Shown in pieces: positions 21,780-35,804 of a stretch of DNA of 64,000 nt; position 1 is the first letter of the stretch; each line of letters starts with the position of its first letter. The stretch covers positions 30,134,965-30,198,964 of the forward strand of contig CM026557.1 of NCBI GenBank assembly GCA_015143295.1, in the 5' to 3' direction. Position numbers and translations under genes: made by a program. The notes below the pieces were generated by a model, which did no database searches, was not told where the DNA came from, and was given only the letters and a program-made list of their open reading frames with translations. The DNA is from Tetracentron sinense. Its lineage: Eukaryota > Streptophyta > Magnoliopsida > Trochodendrales > Trochodendraceae.

Positions 21780-24700
21780 GGTCTAATTGCTAGAGGAGAA
21801 TACTACAGTTTAAGGCCAATTGAGCTTGAATATGCGCCCCAAAATTCTGCTCTCTTCTCACATGTTAAAATATCAGGTTACTAATTCGAGACCTGAGATT
21901 ACATATATCCTCGATCACAGCAGCAATTTCCCAAGGAACTTGAGTGTGTTGAGAATTTAGAACATCAATCACCTCCTTGTAATCAGATTCCATAATAACA
22001 TGATGCCAATTTTTACTAATAGGTGTTGATCCCCAACCTAACTACTACTGCTTCAGCTCCTAGAGTTGAGCCCCCGAGCAAAGGAAGCCTCGCCCTCCCA
22101 ATACAATTGCCTTCATGGGAATGGGCCTCCATACCAGCCCTTGCTACTAAGCCGGATGGCAATGCAGCCCCGCTCACATTGAACTTAATCCAAGGATGCT
22201 CCGGCGGGCGCCCTTCTTCATTTGAAGCCATGAGTTCACTGGAAGGCACCGACCTTTGCAAGGCTCTTTTCACTTCTACTAATGATAAAATCTCTCCTGC
22301 GAGCCTATTGACTCCCTCGATGGCCACTAGAGGATCCGAACTCACGCCCTTAAAAACGATATCATTCCGCAATTTCCATATACTCTAAATAACAGTGCTA
22401 AACCGAATGGCTAGCTCTCCCTTCCCACTTAGAAAGTTCTGATGATTGACCTAACCATCCTACCATGATTTTAAAAAATTAGGAGTTATCGTAGGAGTTC
22501 GAATGGTAATAAAGGAGCCAATCCAAATTGTTCTGGTACACGGACACATCATAAACATGTAAACAACTTATTCGAACTCCTCTTTACATAATGGGCAAAA
22601 ATCCTCGACTTGCAAATGCTTCCTCCTCAGATTTGATGCGACCGCAATAGCATTATGGCATAAACGCCATATAAGCTACATGGGACGTCGACTTTACCTT
22701 AAATTCCCCATTCTTAGAGTAATTCCAGATGATCTTATCCTCATTACTGACTTGGCTAATACGAATCTTCTTGATATTGTTTGCAGAATCTGTATGAAAC
22801 AAGGTGCTAAGTTTTAAATATCCAATACTTTCCTCATTGGGTCCATAAGCTCTGCCACTTTAATCTCCGTATATCCCACCCCAGGTAATGGAAGAGGATG
22901 AAAACTTGGTTGATTTGGAACCCAGGGATTTTCCCAAACCTTCACGGATTCACCATTTCGAATCTGTCAACACATCCCTTGCTTTAGAAGCTCTCGGCCC
23001 TCTAACAACCTATGCCACCCCCATGAAGGTCGACCACCTATTCTAGCGTTAATAAAATCTGATGTTGGAAAATATATAGCTTTCATTGTTTTAGCCTACA
23101 ATGAACTAGGTTGATTTACAATTCTTAACCCCTGCTTAGCTAGGAGAGCCCCATTAAACGCCTTCAAATCTTGCATGCCCATCCCCCCTGACTTTTAGGA
23201 AAGCACAGCTTAGTCCAAGAGATCCAATGGAGCTTTTGCTGACTCCACCAATAATGTGCCAAGGCCGATTCATCTCCTTAATCTGACTATACGGGAGCTT
23301 AAAGCAACTCATCACATATGAGGGGATCGCTTGCACTATTGCTCTAATCAATATACCTCTTCCAGCTTGAGTGGGGGGGGGGGGTCGAGTTTGTCCAGCC
23401 CTGGATCTGATTTTGAATTCTCTCTTTTATGTTTTTGAACACTTGAACCTTGGAGCACCTAAACACCGAAGGAGACCAAGGTACTTTTCTGGATAGGAAT
23501 CCGTCTTGATATGAAGGATATTACCGATCATATGTTGAAACGCCTCGGAGTATTGGTGCTGAAATTGAGTCCCAACTTATTGCAATTAACCTTCAGTCCC
23601 AATGCATTACCAAATTCCTTTAACAAATTCTTCAAAATAAACGGTTCATCCAGATCCGCCTTCATGAAAATAAGACAATCATCAGCGAAAAATAAATGGG
23701 AAAGCGGAGGAGCGGATCTCGCAATACTAATACCACTGATTCCTTGAGATGGATGGAGCTTGCTCAACAAAGCTTCTGCACATAATATGAATAGTGTGGG
23801 AGATAATGGGTCCCCTTAACGAAGTCCCCTAGTCGGTCGAAAATATCCAGTTGGTTGCCCATTTAGCACCACAAAATAAGAAATCGTTGTTCTGCATTGT
23901 CGAATCCATTGCACCCACTTCTCAGAAAATCCCATTCTCCCCATAGTCGCAAACAGGAATTCCCATTCAACACTGTCATAAGCCCTGGTAAGATCGATTT
24001 TAACTGACATCCGAAAATCTTTACCCTGCTTCTTCCTTTTCAAGTAATGGCTTACCTCATGCGCAATAAGAATAGGGCGCATCCGATTTGCTAGGATCTT
24101 AGCAACTGTTTTGTAGATCACGTTACACAGACTAATTGGCCGATAATCGTGCATAAATTCTGGTGAATGATTTTTGGGAATCATCACCACATTAGTATGG
24201 TTGAATTACATTAACAAATGGCCTATAGAAAAGAAATCTTGAATGGAGAGACAAAGGTCAATACCCACAGTATCCCAGTGCGATTGGAAAAACATACCTG
24301 GCATTCCGTCTGGCCCTGGAGCTTTCATTGGGCCTATGCTCCTCACCGCAAGCTTGATTTCCTCTATCGTAACCTCATAGCATAATTCTTCATTCATCTC
24401 CGGAGTTACAGTGATCGGAATAGATTTTAGCATTTCTGAAGGTACCATTGGGTTGCCTGAATTGTAAAGTTCTTTAAAAAAATTTACTACATGGTCTGCC
24501 ACCTCCTGTTCTCCTCCTAACCATTGTCCTTTTCGGTTCCTTATATTCACCACTCTGTTCCTTCTTCTATTTAATGTGGTGGTGGAAAAATGCCATATTT
24601 TTATCCCCTGATTCAAGCCAATTGACCCTTGATCTCTATCTCCAATAGTCTCTTCCTACTGTGAAGCTTCATCCATATCTACCGTCAGCTTCCGTTGCTC

Positions 24701-25669
24701 CTAGATCCCCTCAACTGAGTTATTCTAAAACTAAATCTTCCCCAATCATCCTTTAAGATTTGCAATCCTCTCTTTTACACTACCAAAAAATACCTTGTTC
24801 CATTTAATGATAGAGTCTCTACAAAAACTAATTCTCTTACAAAGTTTATACATGGCAGACCCCATTACATTAACCCCCCATGATTCACGAATGATCTTTG
24901 GGAACTCTCGATGCCTGTTCCACATGGCCTCGTATTTGAAAAACTTACGCCTCCTTGGTGTTATCCATTCATTTAGGACCAACATTGGGCAATGATCTGA
25001 TCCCATCACTGTCAGAATCTTGACCAATGCATTAAGGAAGTATTGGATCTAGGATGGGTTTGCAAGGGCCCTATCCAGGCGGGCAAGAATGGTAGTTGGT
25101 TCCGTACGACGATTGCACCATGTAAAAGGGGAACCTTGATAGCCCAGATCTATCAAGTTTGCAATTGAAACCATACCGCAAAAGCTAGCCATCTGGTGGT
25201 CTGATTTGGGAATACCTCCTCGTTTTCTTGACTATCCAATACTTCATTGAAATCTCCTATACAGAGCCACGGGTCTATATAGGATTGGCCTCCCACTCCC
25301 ATATTCCTCCACTACTGGTCCCGTATGGCCTCTTCATTTGGGCCATTTATGCAAGAGATTTTCCATCTTCGCTGTTCCGCCGAGCATTCTCTGACCTTGA
25401 TCTCTATCAAGTGAGCTTGCGCACTGATAATTTGGATCTCCACATTGTGGCTCCAAAGGAGTGCTAATCCCCCTAATAAAACAATTGGTTCCAAAGTATA
25501 TAGGTGACCCATTTTTATTTTCCTAGCTATTTGAAGTAATTTCACCCTCTTGTTCTTCGTTTCCATAAGAAATACTAAATCCGACCGATGACAAAGGACC
25601 ATGTCCTTAAGCACCCGAACTGTCTAGGTTTGACCAATACCCTGATAGTTCCAAGCTAAGGAATTCATG
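21780..25669 (-). pseudogene. LINE ORF2: endonuclease, reverse transcriptase, RNase H, broken
   Basis: The endonuclease starts at the ATG near 25669 with MNSLAWNYQGIGQT followed by a stop, and resumes as MLKDMVLCHRSDLVFLMETK. RT pieces include the APGPDG motif (KAPGPDGMPG), [22 protein letters not shown] and the catalytic LFFADDCLIF (between 23770 and 23528). The zinc-binding region is degraded, with CPLCKEEFE readable near 22595. The C-terminal RNase H begins PPEHPWIKFNVSGAALPSG; the first catalytic Asp of the usual DGA motif reads Ser. Many stops and frame changes are present. A C-terminal RNase H is common in plant L1 elements. It lies downstream of ORF1, separated by element B. Confidence 0.84.
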
Positions 25670-25724
25670 GCTGTCGGGGGGACTGACTCGAGTCAGCTGC
25701 CCTGATAAAATTAGGCGCATCTTG

Positions 25725-28700
25725 TGTAGCACCCCAGAATTTTGAATGTATTAAAGCCTTAATGTCATTTTCGTGAATTAAAAGTTGGATTTCCTAAGTT
25801 GGATCCATTGAAAATCCGGGTGGTTGAACTCCATTTGCAAATCAGTCAACTTTGGGGACAATTTGGTCCATGAATAAAGAAGAATTGGAAGATTCTAAAA
25901 TGACACAAATGTTCCTCTTCGAGAGACGAGTCCAACGCAAGTTGAATCGTCAAAATCTGACGAACGAGTCAAAAGTTATGACCTAAATACCAAAGTGGGA
26001 AAAAGTGAGGAAAAACTGGGGTTTGACGATTGATCGACACATGGCGACGATCGATCATCACGATCCTAGAAACCTGGGCAACCTACTGGAACTTGGACGA
26101 TCAATCGTCCAAAACTTGACGATCGATCGCCCTGAGCCCAGAAATTAGATGGCTTTCGGGAAGCTGGACGATTGATCGCCAAACACTGATGATCGATCGT
26201 CTGGAAACAGAAATCTGGGGAAGTCTACGGGAACGTGGATGATCGATCGTCCCAAGACCGACTATCGATCGTCATCGTGGAACTCTATTTTTTTGAAGAC
26301 GCAAAATCAAGGGTTTCAACCATTGGGCTTATAAATAGAAGCCATTTGGGGGTTTTTGGGAACCCTAAACCTAGAGGAGAGAAAAAGGAGAGAGAAGAGA
26401 AGAAAGATGTAACGCCCCAAAATACCCCATAGGAGTTTAGGGATACTTTAGGCATGACTAAACGTACCTGCCAAACCATCCTGTTATGAACAAGATAATT
26501 ACAGTACTAAACAATGATAATCAGAGCGCGGAAGCTAAACATAAATGCGGAAGCGTAAACTAACTTTTTCTTTTCTTCTAAGGTTTCCAAAAGAGTATTC
26601 CAAGTTAACATATATATATGCAAAGCATGTCTAAGTCTAAGGTGGACAGGCCCACCTATCAAAATGTCAAACCACATATAACCCTTTCGTACTCTCCCCT
26701 CAACAATAGTCGAGGTACGGCCACACGTCGAGGTCTCGGTCTGCCTGAGACTGCAGTGAGATAGACGGCTCTCTCTCCTCTATATACTCTTCCTCGACCC
26801 AAGCCTCCGGGTCGAGGGCTCCCTCAGTACCTGCCGACATGAAAGTACGGCTGAGCATGGAATACTCAGCGAGTACAAGCTGCTAGCTAACCAAAACAAT
26901 AATATGCACCACAACAGGAATACAGTACAAGGCAGTAATAGCATCGCAAGAGAAATAGTAGGAGGCATGGTACAATACAATCATCATAATGTGCGTGCAT
27001 GAATGCGAAAACTCCGATAAAACTCATGCTTGAAAACCCGTTTCCATGTCTCGGTATGCATTGTAAAAATCATGTATGCGTGCATGCATGAATGTCTTGT
27101 CATCATCTTGTAACCTTGCATCTTGTAACTTGTGAGCCAGAGGCTAGCACCCGAATCTCCCTAGGCTGCCAACCTCCTTGATATGTATGGTTTTCTTGTG
27201 AGCCAGAGGCTAGTACCCGAATGTCTCTGGGCTACCAACCTCCTTGACAATATGTGATTTTTATTACTTGTTTAGTTTTCTTGTGAGCCAGAGGCTAGTA
27301 CCCGAATGTCCCTGGGCTACCAACCTCCTTGACATGCAATATTTTCTTGTTGGTTATTATATGCATATGCTCTTGAAATCTCGGTTCATGCTATCATGCA
27401 TGCTCGTGTACGTGTCCATCATGACAATCATGGAATAAGGCTAATAAGAGAGGTATGATATCACCATTCAATTCACAATATATGCATATGAGAATTTGAG
27501 TAATCAACATGGTATTTAAATCCATTCATCATTCATGAGAATACATGTATAAGGCCTATTTCCCTTTTTCTTCCTTCAAATCAATTTTTCATAGTTTAGG
27601 CATTTTGTCAAACACATCACATGCAAAGTTCCTCCATAGTTCATCTTCTTATTTTTAGTGCATATTTTCCATCCAATAATCAAAGTGAGTTCATTATTGG
27701 TAAAATGCCCATCCTCCATTTTTCCATTACACAAACCATACATACCACACATCATACATTCGGCATCCCATCGCCTCAATCAATCTCCCATCCACACATC
27801 CATATCCTTTTTCCTTTTCTTGTTTATAATTATTAGAATGATACATTTTACAAGGAAGGAAACCTACTAACATGAATCACATTTCACATAAAAAGCCTAG
27901 ATTATCGCTAGGGAAAGTTAGTAGGGTGTACTAACCTTGAAGAAGAGAAGAAAACCCTTGAAAAACGTTGTGGAGAACGCTGCCCTAGCTTGGAATGGGA
28001 CTCCACACGTGCTTGAGGTTGGATTTGAGAGATCCAAGCTTTTGAGATGGTCATGGGTTCCAAAACCCCTTGATTCTCTCAAGTTGATGCCCTAGGGTGA
28101 AAACCCCTTCTCTCCTCTCTCACTCCCTCTCAAAATATGGCTAAGGGTGTTTATGAACACCCTTGGCTCGAGCCAACCCTTAAAAATAAGGGTGGAGTGG
28201 CCAAAAGACCAAAAAACCCCTAAAAAAATTTCTGAAAATCGCGTAGGATCGATAGATGACCGATCTACCGGTAGTGGACCGATCTCTCGGTCTAGACTGG
28301 TGCTACAGAACGCACTTCAGTATTTTGGCCATAACCTTTGACTCGGTGCTCCGATTTTGACGATTCAACTTGCGTTAGATTTGTCTTTTGAAGAGGAACA
28401 ACTTTTATGTTTTGAAAAAATTCTAATTCTTCTTTATTTATGGACAAAAATTTCCCTAAAGCTGACTGGTCTGCAATGGGTTGGGACAGCCCAAATTTGC
28501 AGCCGACCCGATTTTGGAAATCCCACTTTTGACTCAACCCCGACTCAAAATCAGGGAAAGTGATCAACATGAACCTTGAAGAGGGTTCTAATACCTTTCC
28601 AAAAATTCTATAATCACTCAATTCTGAGCAAAGATGACTAAAATAGAGCCCTTTAAAGTTGAGGTAAATGCCGAAACATACCTTTTCGACACCTAGAATA

Positions 28701-30732
28701 CCTCAAGTGTTTTCACACTCTTTTCCCCTTGTGTAAAACACCCTACTCACACCTCATAAATCATTCTCCATAAGTCTTTAACCCACCTCAATGATCATTA
28801 AATTCACACCGACATGCATGAGAGGCTCCGGCCTCTCTATGCCTCGTGCACTAGCACTATTCACCAACAACCCATTGAAACACTTAGGGTATTTGTACCC
28901 TTGATTTCACTTACTTAGAGTATCTTTACACTCTCTTTTTATGACTCAAACCATGTACCTAAAACCCTCAATTGACTAATCATAATATCAAGAACACAAT
29001 GGGAGGCCTTAGGCCTTCACACATACCATACAAGGGCACCTTTCACTGGCACTATTCATAATATAGTGAACTTGAATTTCCGGGGTTCTACAAAAGATTT
29101 GCGGATTTCAAGAGGATTTGGATTTGGAAGAAGGGGAGCTCAAGATCAAAGCTTGGATCACCCTTTTCAAGGAAGGATCTTCTTCCTCAAGTGTGTGTTG
29201 CTTCTCCCTCAAGTTTGGGATTTCTCCCTCATTGGAAGGTCGGTACCCTATACTACCCTTCTAGTTCATCTTTTCTTCTTTTTCTTCATTTTATGGTTTT
29301 TCCTAAATTCTAAGCATGATAATGAGATGGGATGAATGGTTGGAGATGGACGGTTGTGTATAGGCGACGGATGTCGTGTGTATGTTTTGTGATGAATGAA
29401 ATGGGAAGGGTATTTCACCAATAATAAATACACATGTATGCTATGAGCGTTAATCCATCTAGAAAAGCAAGATGTAGGCTTTAACCATAATGTACATACC
29501 AAATGTTTGATGAAATGCCACAATGAAGAAAAGGATAATTGTTTCTAAAAAATGCGTGTGTAGACTTCCTTACTACCTAGAATGGCATGTTGATAGATTT
29601 AAATGCTTATTAATTGATTTAATTATTGATAAAATGTAAGTGTATTATGTGTCATTGTTATTCTTAAATGTACACGAAACCACGAGCACGACATGTAGTC
29701 CATGAGTAGGGTTTTCCAAGCATGAAACACCACGTTTTGTTTTCAAGAAAATCAAGTACCAAAGTCTCGATTCACGACCACCATGAAAATGCCAAACGTA
29801 AGGGTTGGCAAATAGAGGTAGGGCACATCTTAAGATATGTTTTGCCTCACTTTTGACAAGATCAAGAACACGTCAAGCAAGATTACATCTCATTGAAAAG
29901 AGGGGGTTCTACACCACACTCCCTCGCAAGTTTCATTGAAAAGAGGGGGTTCTAAACCACCCTCCCTCACAAGCGCATGAGCATGTTTAAATTCCAAGCA
30001 AGCAAACAAGAGCATTTTAATTTCATGACATGACACGTATGACAAGACAAGCATGACGAGCACGATAAGACAAGCAAGACAGAACATGACAAGACAAGTT
30101 TTTCAAGCACGAAAAAGGTATCTCAAGTCAAGTCAAGCACACGATGATTTCAAGAGTTTTCCGACTTTGATGTGATGCAAGCATGAAATATAAACTGTTT
30201 ACTTTCCTGTTAATTATATAAACTGCTTCATGTTTTATTTTGTTATTATTATGCTATGACTGTTGGTTAGTATTTGGTACCTGCTGAATATTCCATGTTT
30301 AGCCATACGTCTTATGTCGGTAGGTGATAGTGGAGCGGCTGCTCCTTTTGACATTTGTGCTCCTGGCCCATGGGTGGAAGAGGAGTACTTCGAGGAGGTC
30401 CCTACGGAGGAGCCTCATGCAGAGGGCCATTATTAGGTGGTAGGTTCTAAGTGAGTGTGGGTGAGAACGAGAGATCATGTGCTCATGTATTTTGGCAAGC
30501 ATGTCCGCACCTTTCTTTTGTTTACACTTTTGTATAAAATCTTGGATCATGTATATACATAGAGGTTTTGGTTAGACTTCCACTGTGCCATGTTAGTTCT
30601 TCTTCTGCTATTTTGTCCTCTATTCTATATGCTCCGTATGTTTTGCAGGATGGTTTGTTAAGCATGTCATGTAGGTCATGATAAGTCGTCCAAGATTCAC
30701 TCTAACTCATAGGGTGGGTTTTGGTCGTGACA
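25725..30732 (+). repeat. Element B 5' LTR, interrupted by solo LTR F
   Basis: Begins TGTAGCACCCC and ends GGTCGTGACA. Without the insertion it is about 2.3 kb. A clear TATA box, TATAAATA, is at 26330-26337 (repeated at 36424-36431 in the 3' LTR), so transcription would start shortly before the F insertion point at 26408. GATCGATC-rich sequence lies at about 26025-26275. Two copies of a GAGGGGGTTCTA...CCCTCCCTC unit lie at about 29894-29970; the 3' LTR has three. Confidence 0.9.
26408..29092 (-). repeat. Element F: solo LTR of a related chromovirus, minus strand
   Basis: 2685 bp with ends TGTAGAACCCCGG (at 29092, minus strand) and GGGGCGTTACA (at 26408), flanked by the 5-bp duplication AAAGA at 26403-26407 and 29093-29097. 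On the minus strand it shares with the A and B LTRs the block around CGCAAGTTGAATCGTCAAAAT (about 28345-28370) and the CTGAGTATTCCATGCTCAGCC block (about 26850). Three copies of a GAGCCAGAGGCTAG...CCAACCTCC unit lie at 27133-27335 on +. No internal region remains, as expected after recombination between two LTRs. Confidence 0.9.
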
Positions 30733-30736
30733 GAAG

Positions 30737-30748
30737 TGGTATCAGAGC
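30737..30748 (+). other. Element B primer binding site (initiator Met tRNA)
   Basis: TGGTATCAGAGC four bases after the 5' LTR end, identical to the element A site. Confidence 0.92.
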
Positions 30749-31085
30749 TTAGGCTTTAGGTCTCGTAGGGTTACTTAGAATCTGGTACCACAACTTGACA
30801 AGTGCATATGTCAGGAAGCAAGTTAGGAAGGAAGTAAGTCGGAAGCGAGTCATGTTCCAAGTGTAAGACTAAACTTTAGTCTTAGTCTAAAATGTTTTTT
30901 TCAACTAAGTACGGGTCTTAGAAATGCTAGAACACTAAATCTATTATGTATACACCGATAGTTATGATGCGATGTATGTTAGTATTATGCAAATAATACT
31001 ACTTGAATTATCGTGGAATGGAATTGTAATAAATTGTGGTTCCAAGTTAGACTCATGTGGTGCTATTGTTCTCAGGACTTTAGTT

Positions 31086-34000
31086 ATGAGGTGGAGCACA
31101 CGGGGTCACTGACCACAAACTAGAGCTTCCTCTTCTTCTCGGGATAAGGATGAGCAGCCGGACCTCTCTCAGGTCTTAGGCTCTATTGCTGAGACACTAG
31201 CCATACTAGCGGCTAGGCATGTTATTCCTTCATCGGCAGCACCTACTCCACCGCCTGCAGCATCAATACATCGAACAGCTGGGGTTGAGGCCTTTCGGAG
31301 AATGAGGCCTCCAGCATTCCATGGGAGTGTAGACCCTCTTGCTGCAGAGGCTTGGATCCTCCAGTTGGAGAAGATCTTTGCGGTCCTCTCGCCTACGGAA
31401 GAAAAAGGGTGGCATGGGCTGTTTTCATGCTAAAGGGTAAGGCCCACCATTGGTGGTTGTCCGCCTTGAGGACTCGGGAATTAACCAGACAAGGTCAACC
31501 ATGGACTTGGAGCGAGTTCACAGACACCTTCTACAAGAGTACTTTCTGGTTGGAGCTCGGGAAAAGAAAGAGAGGGAGTTCATCAACCTCAAGTAGGGTT
31601 CTATGTCTGTGGCCCAATATGAGGCCAAGTTACTTCACACCCCACATTATCGCTATGGAGGTGATGAAGGCGAGAAGATTCTAGCAAGGGTTCAGAGACG
31701 TGATCATGGAGAGAGTCTCGGCTTTCAGGGACACTACCTACCCCGAGGTAGTGGACAAGGCCTTATTGATCAAGACCAACTCTAAGGCCGTGTCTAAGAA
31801 GAGGGATTTGGCGAGAGGCCAATCCAGCAGTTCAGCACCTCCAGAGAGGCGGGTCCAGATTAGCCCTTATCAGTACACTTGGCACCATAGCAAAGGCCAT
31901 CTTATGCCCCTCTAGCTCCATGGCAGTATGCGCCTCAGGTACCAGGACCTCAGGCTCTTCCGGCTCCACGGCCCGTTGCACCTTAGGCAGCGAGGTATGC
32001 TCCACCTTCGGCCCCTCCAACCTACACATATAAGGACTGCACGTCTTGCGGCCGAAGGCACCCGGCAGGAGATTACCGAAAGGCATCGGGTGGATGTTTC
32101 CATTGTGGTCGCTAGGGCCACGTGATCAGGGATTGCCCGACATGGCATTTGCCAGGCCAATCACAAGGGACTAGGCCCCCAGTTCGTCTAGTAAGATCAT
32201 ATCAAGCGTCTTCCCAGCCTGCACGGTCTGTACCTCTGCCATGCCAGGCGAACCAGGGACAATTATTCGCCTTGACAAAGGGAGATGCACTTGCATCAGA
32301 TGATGTAGTGCAAGGTACACGTTTAGAGTTATTCATTTACCCATGATGATCTTATTATGCCTTATTCTTTGTGTACGTACATGGCATGTTATATATCTAT
32401 ATATCTATACATATGATGTTGATGCATAGATTAACTTAGCTAGCTATAATTTCAGGAACCTTATTAGTCAATGAATGTTTGGCTCGAGTGTTGATCAACA
32501 CAGGATCCACTCACTCTTTTGTCTCACCCAGTTTTATAATGGGTTTTGCGTCAGAGTCTAGTCCATTGGAGAGAGAGTTAACCATTGTGACTCTACTTGG
32601 TAAGTCAGTCGATACGGATAGAATACACAAGGATAGTGTGGTACAAGTGGGGCAGAATGAATTACCAGCCAACCTCATCATCCTGGATTTCCAAGACTTG
32701 GACTTCGACGTCATCCTCAGGATGGATTGGTTGTCACCTCACCACAAACATGTGGCGTGCTTTGAGAAGGTCGTGAACTTCAAGCCGGAAGGAATAAAGC
32801 CGTTTCATTTTCGAGGATTGCAAGGAAGGGGTATTGCTCGCTTTGCGGCACTAAGCTTAGCGAACCCCGAGGCCAAGGACTCTTCGACTATCCCAGTCGT
32901 GAGTGAATTCCTGGATGTATTTCCAGAGGAGTTGCCAGGGTTGCCCCCAGACAGGGAGATTGAGTTTATGATCGACCTTGCACCGGCACGGCTCCCATCT
33001 CTCAGGCTCCATACAAGATGGCCCCGATTGAACTCAAGGAGTTGAAGACTCAATTAGAGCAAATGCAAGGCCTTGGTTTTATTCGACCAAGTGTCTCACC
33101 GTGGGGTGCCCCGGTGCTATTTGTCAAGAAGAAGGATGGCTCGATGCAGTGTGCATAGAATACAGGCAGTTGAACAATGTCACCATAAAGAATAGGTATC
33201 CATTTCCTAGGATTGATGACTTGTTCGATCAGTTGAAGGAAGTAAAATTTTTCTCTAAGATTGATCTTCAGTCTGGTTACCATCAGTTGAAGATCAAGGC
33301 TGAAGATATTCCCAAAACTGCTTTCAGGACTCGGTATGGGCATTACGAGTTCTTAGTGATGCCTTTTGGTCTCACGAACGCGCCGGTAGTTTTTATGGAT
33401 CTAATGAACCGGGTGTTCCGACCATACCTGGATCGATGCGTGATAGTGTTTGTCGATGACATCCTGATATATTCCTAGACACGGGAAGATCATACGCGAG
33501 ACCTTTGCCTTACTTTGGAAATGCTGAGAGAGCATAAGCTGTATGCCAAACTAAGCAAGTGTGAGTTTTGGTTAGAGGAAGTGGCATTCCTAGGCCACGT
33601 TGTTTCTACGGAAGGCATCTCGGTGGATCAGAAGAAGATAGAGGCAGTCATGAGTTGGGCGAGGCCCAAGAGTGTCACTGAGATACGTAGCTTCCTGGGT
33701 TTGGCAGGCTACTATAGGAGATTCATAGAGGGGTTCTTCAGCCTTGCAGCACCGCTCACTTATCTGATCAGGAAGAATGCCAAATTTATATGGAGCGATA
33801 AGTGTGAGATCAGCTTCACGGAGCTGAAGAAGAGGCTTACCATAGCCCCTATCCTTACAGTGCCATCAGGGCATGGTGGTTATGAGGTGTATAGTGATGC
33901 CTCGCACGTCAGGCTTGGGTATGTTCTCATGCAGCACAAGAAGGTCATTGTCTATGCGTCAAGGCAATTAAAGGAGCATGAGATGAATTACCCCATGCAC

Positions 34001-35729
34001 GACCTAGAGCTTGTCGCAGTAGTGTTCGTACTCAAGATTTGACGACATTACCTTTATAGGGAAGAGTTCTATGTGTTCACAGACCATAAGAGCCTCAAGT
34101 ACCTCTTTTCCAAAAGGAGCTGAATCTGAGGCAGCGGTGTTGGATGGAGTTTCTGAAAGACTATGATTGCTCCATTCAGTATCACCTGGGCAAAACGAAT
34201 GTGGTGACTGACGCTTTAAGTAGAAGACCTCCGGGGTTGTTGGCCCACATGTTAGTGCGGCAATGGAAGCTATTGGAAAATTTGGCAAATCTAGACATTA
34301 GTGTCAATGATTCCATCCGCAGTCCTGTCTTGGCAAATATCACGGTTCGGTTGTACATCATAGATCGGATCCGAGAGTTACAGGCGTCGGATGCTGACTT
34401 GTTGGCTTTTCGAGACAAGAAAGTTGCCAAGGGTAGTGAAGACTTTTCTTTGACTGGCCGAGGTGCTATCACATTCATGGGAAGAAAATGTGTCCCTGCC
34501 GATGTAGAGTTGAGGTGGGAGATTATGGATGAAGCACACCATTCAAAGTATACAGTACATCCTGGTGGTACGAAGATGTACCAGATCCTCAAGGGGCACT
34601 TTTGGTGGCAAAATATGAAGAGAGATGTTGCAGAGTATGTGGCACGGTGCTTGGTGTGCCAACAGGTGAAGGTAGAGCACATGAGACCGACGGGTCTATT
34701 ACAGTCTATCCCTATTCTCGAGTGGAAATGGGAGCACATCTCTATGGTCGTGGTTGGCAGACTGACAAAGTCCGCTCATTTCTTACCCTATCGGACTACG
34801 TTTAACTCGAACCAATTAGCGACATTGTATATCAAGTGGATCGGTTGCATGAGGAGCTAGCCAGCATTGTATCAGATCAGGATCCAAGATTCACATCCAG
34901 GTTCTGGAAGAGCTTTCAGAGCGCTATGGGTTCCCGACTTGATTTCAACACCGTCTTTCATCCACAGACGGATGGGCAGACCGAGAGGGTGAACTAAATC
35001 ATCGAAGACATGCTTTGGGCTTATATGTTAGATTTCAAGGTTAGTTGGGAAGAGCATTTGCCTTTGGTTGAATTCGCCTATAACAATAGCTACCAAGCGA
35101 GTATCCAGATGGTACCATTTGAAGCCTTTTATGGGCGAAGTTACAGGTCTCTTCTTTACTGGGATGAAGCAGGAGAGAGAAAAGTGTTGGGTCTTGAGTT
35201 GATCGAGCAAACTGCGAACAAAGTCAAGATCATCCGGGATCGGTTGAAAGCTACCCAAAATCGTCAAAAGAGCTATGCGGACAATCTCCGCAGGGACTTG
35301 GAGTTCCAGGTAGGGGATCAAGTCTTTGTAAAGATATCTCCTAGCAAGGGGATCATGAGGTTCGGCAAGAGAGGCAAGCTTAGTCCTCGGTATGTTGGGC
35401 CGTTCGAAATCATCACTAGAGTTGGTGAAGTTGCTTATTGGGTAGCTCTTCCAACTCATAGGGCTGCACTCCATAATGTTTTCCATGTGTCTATGCTTCA
35501 GAAGTACATTCACGACCCTTCGCATGTCATAGACTTGGAACCGTTGGAAATCCGAGAGGACCTCACACTAGTAGAGAAGTCGATTCAAGTCATGGATCGG
35601 AGAGATCAAGTGTTGCGCAACAAAACAATTCCATTGGTGCTCATGCAATGGCAACATCATACTAGAGAAGAGGCCACATGGGAGTGCGAGGCCGAAGTCA
35701 AAGAAAGATACCCAGAGTTGTTTGCATGA
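31086..35729 (+). pseudogene. Element B gag-pol polyprotein, heavily broken
   Basis: Follows element A domain by domain. Gag has early stops, single-base losses near 31400 and 31533, and a small deletion near 31635. The zinc knuckle reads CFHCGR-stop-GHVIRDC (TAG near 32114). The protease active site reads LINTGSTHSF, with the catalytic Asp replaced by Asn. Pol has a frameshift near 32987, TAG at 33476 in RT just after [12 protein letters not shown] at 34040, a lost base near 34111 in RNase H, and a deletion of about 17 codons in integrase near 34745 that removes the first catalytic Asp region (MDFI in element A). Integrase C-terminus and chromodomain (LVLMQWQHHTREEATWE) remain readable to 35729. 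It cannot encode a working protein. Confidence 0.9.
32315..32455 (+). other. Putative intron between gag and pol of element B
   Basis: 141 bp starting GTACAC after CAAG and ending TTTCAG before GAACC, at exactly the position of the 145-bp segment of element A. Joining the flanks restores the frame from Val-Gln-Gly into Thr-Leu-Leu-Val-Asn. Unspliced, the frame ends at TGA 32344-32346, ten codons in, matching element A. Confidence 0.68.
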
Positions 35730-35804
35730 GGTGTTATGTATTGCCATGTAAATTTGTCGTTGTTTGTACATGTATCGTCCAAATTTCGAGGATGAAATTT
35801 TCAT

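Noticed and set aside
22023..22388. Plus-strand frame of 121 codons.
   Set aside because: It is the complement of the LINE RNase H coding strand (22372-22016 minus), which carries the recognisable domain.
27133..27335. Three regularly spaced repeats that could suggest a CRISPR-like array.
   Set aside because: This is plant DNA, the repeats are imperfect and lie at a defined place in a solo LTR with a clear target duplication.
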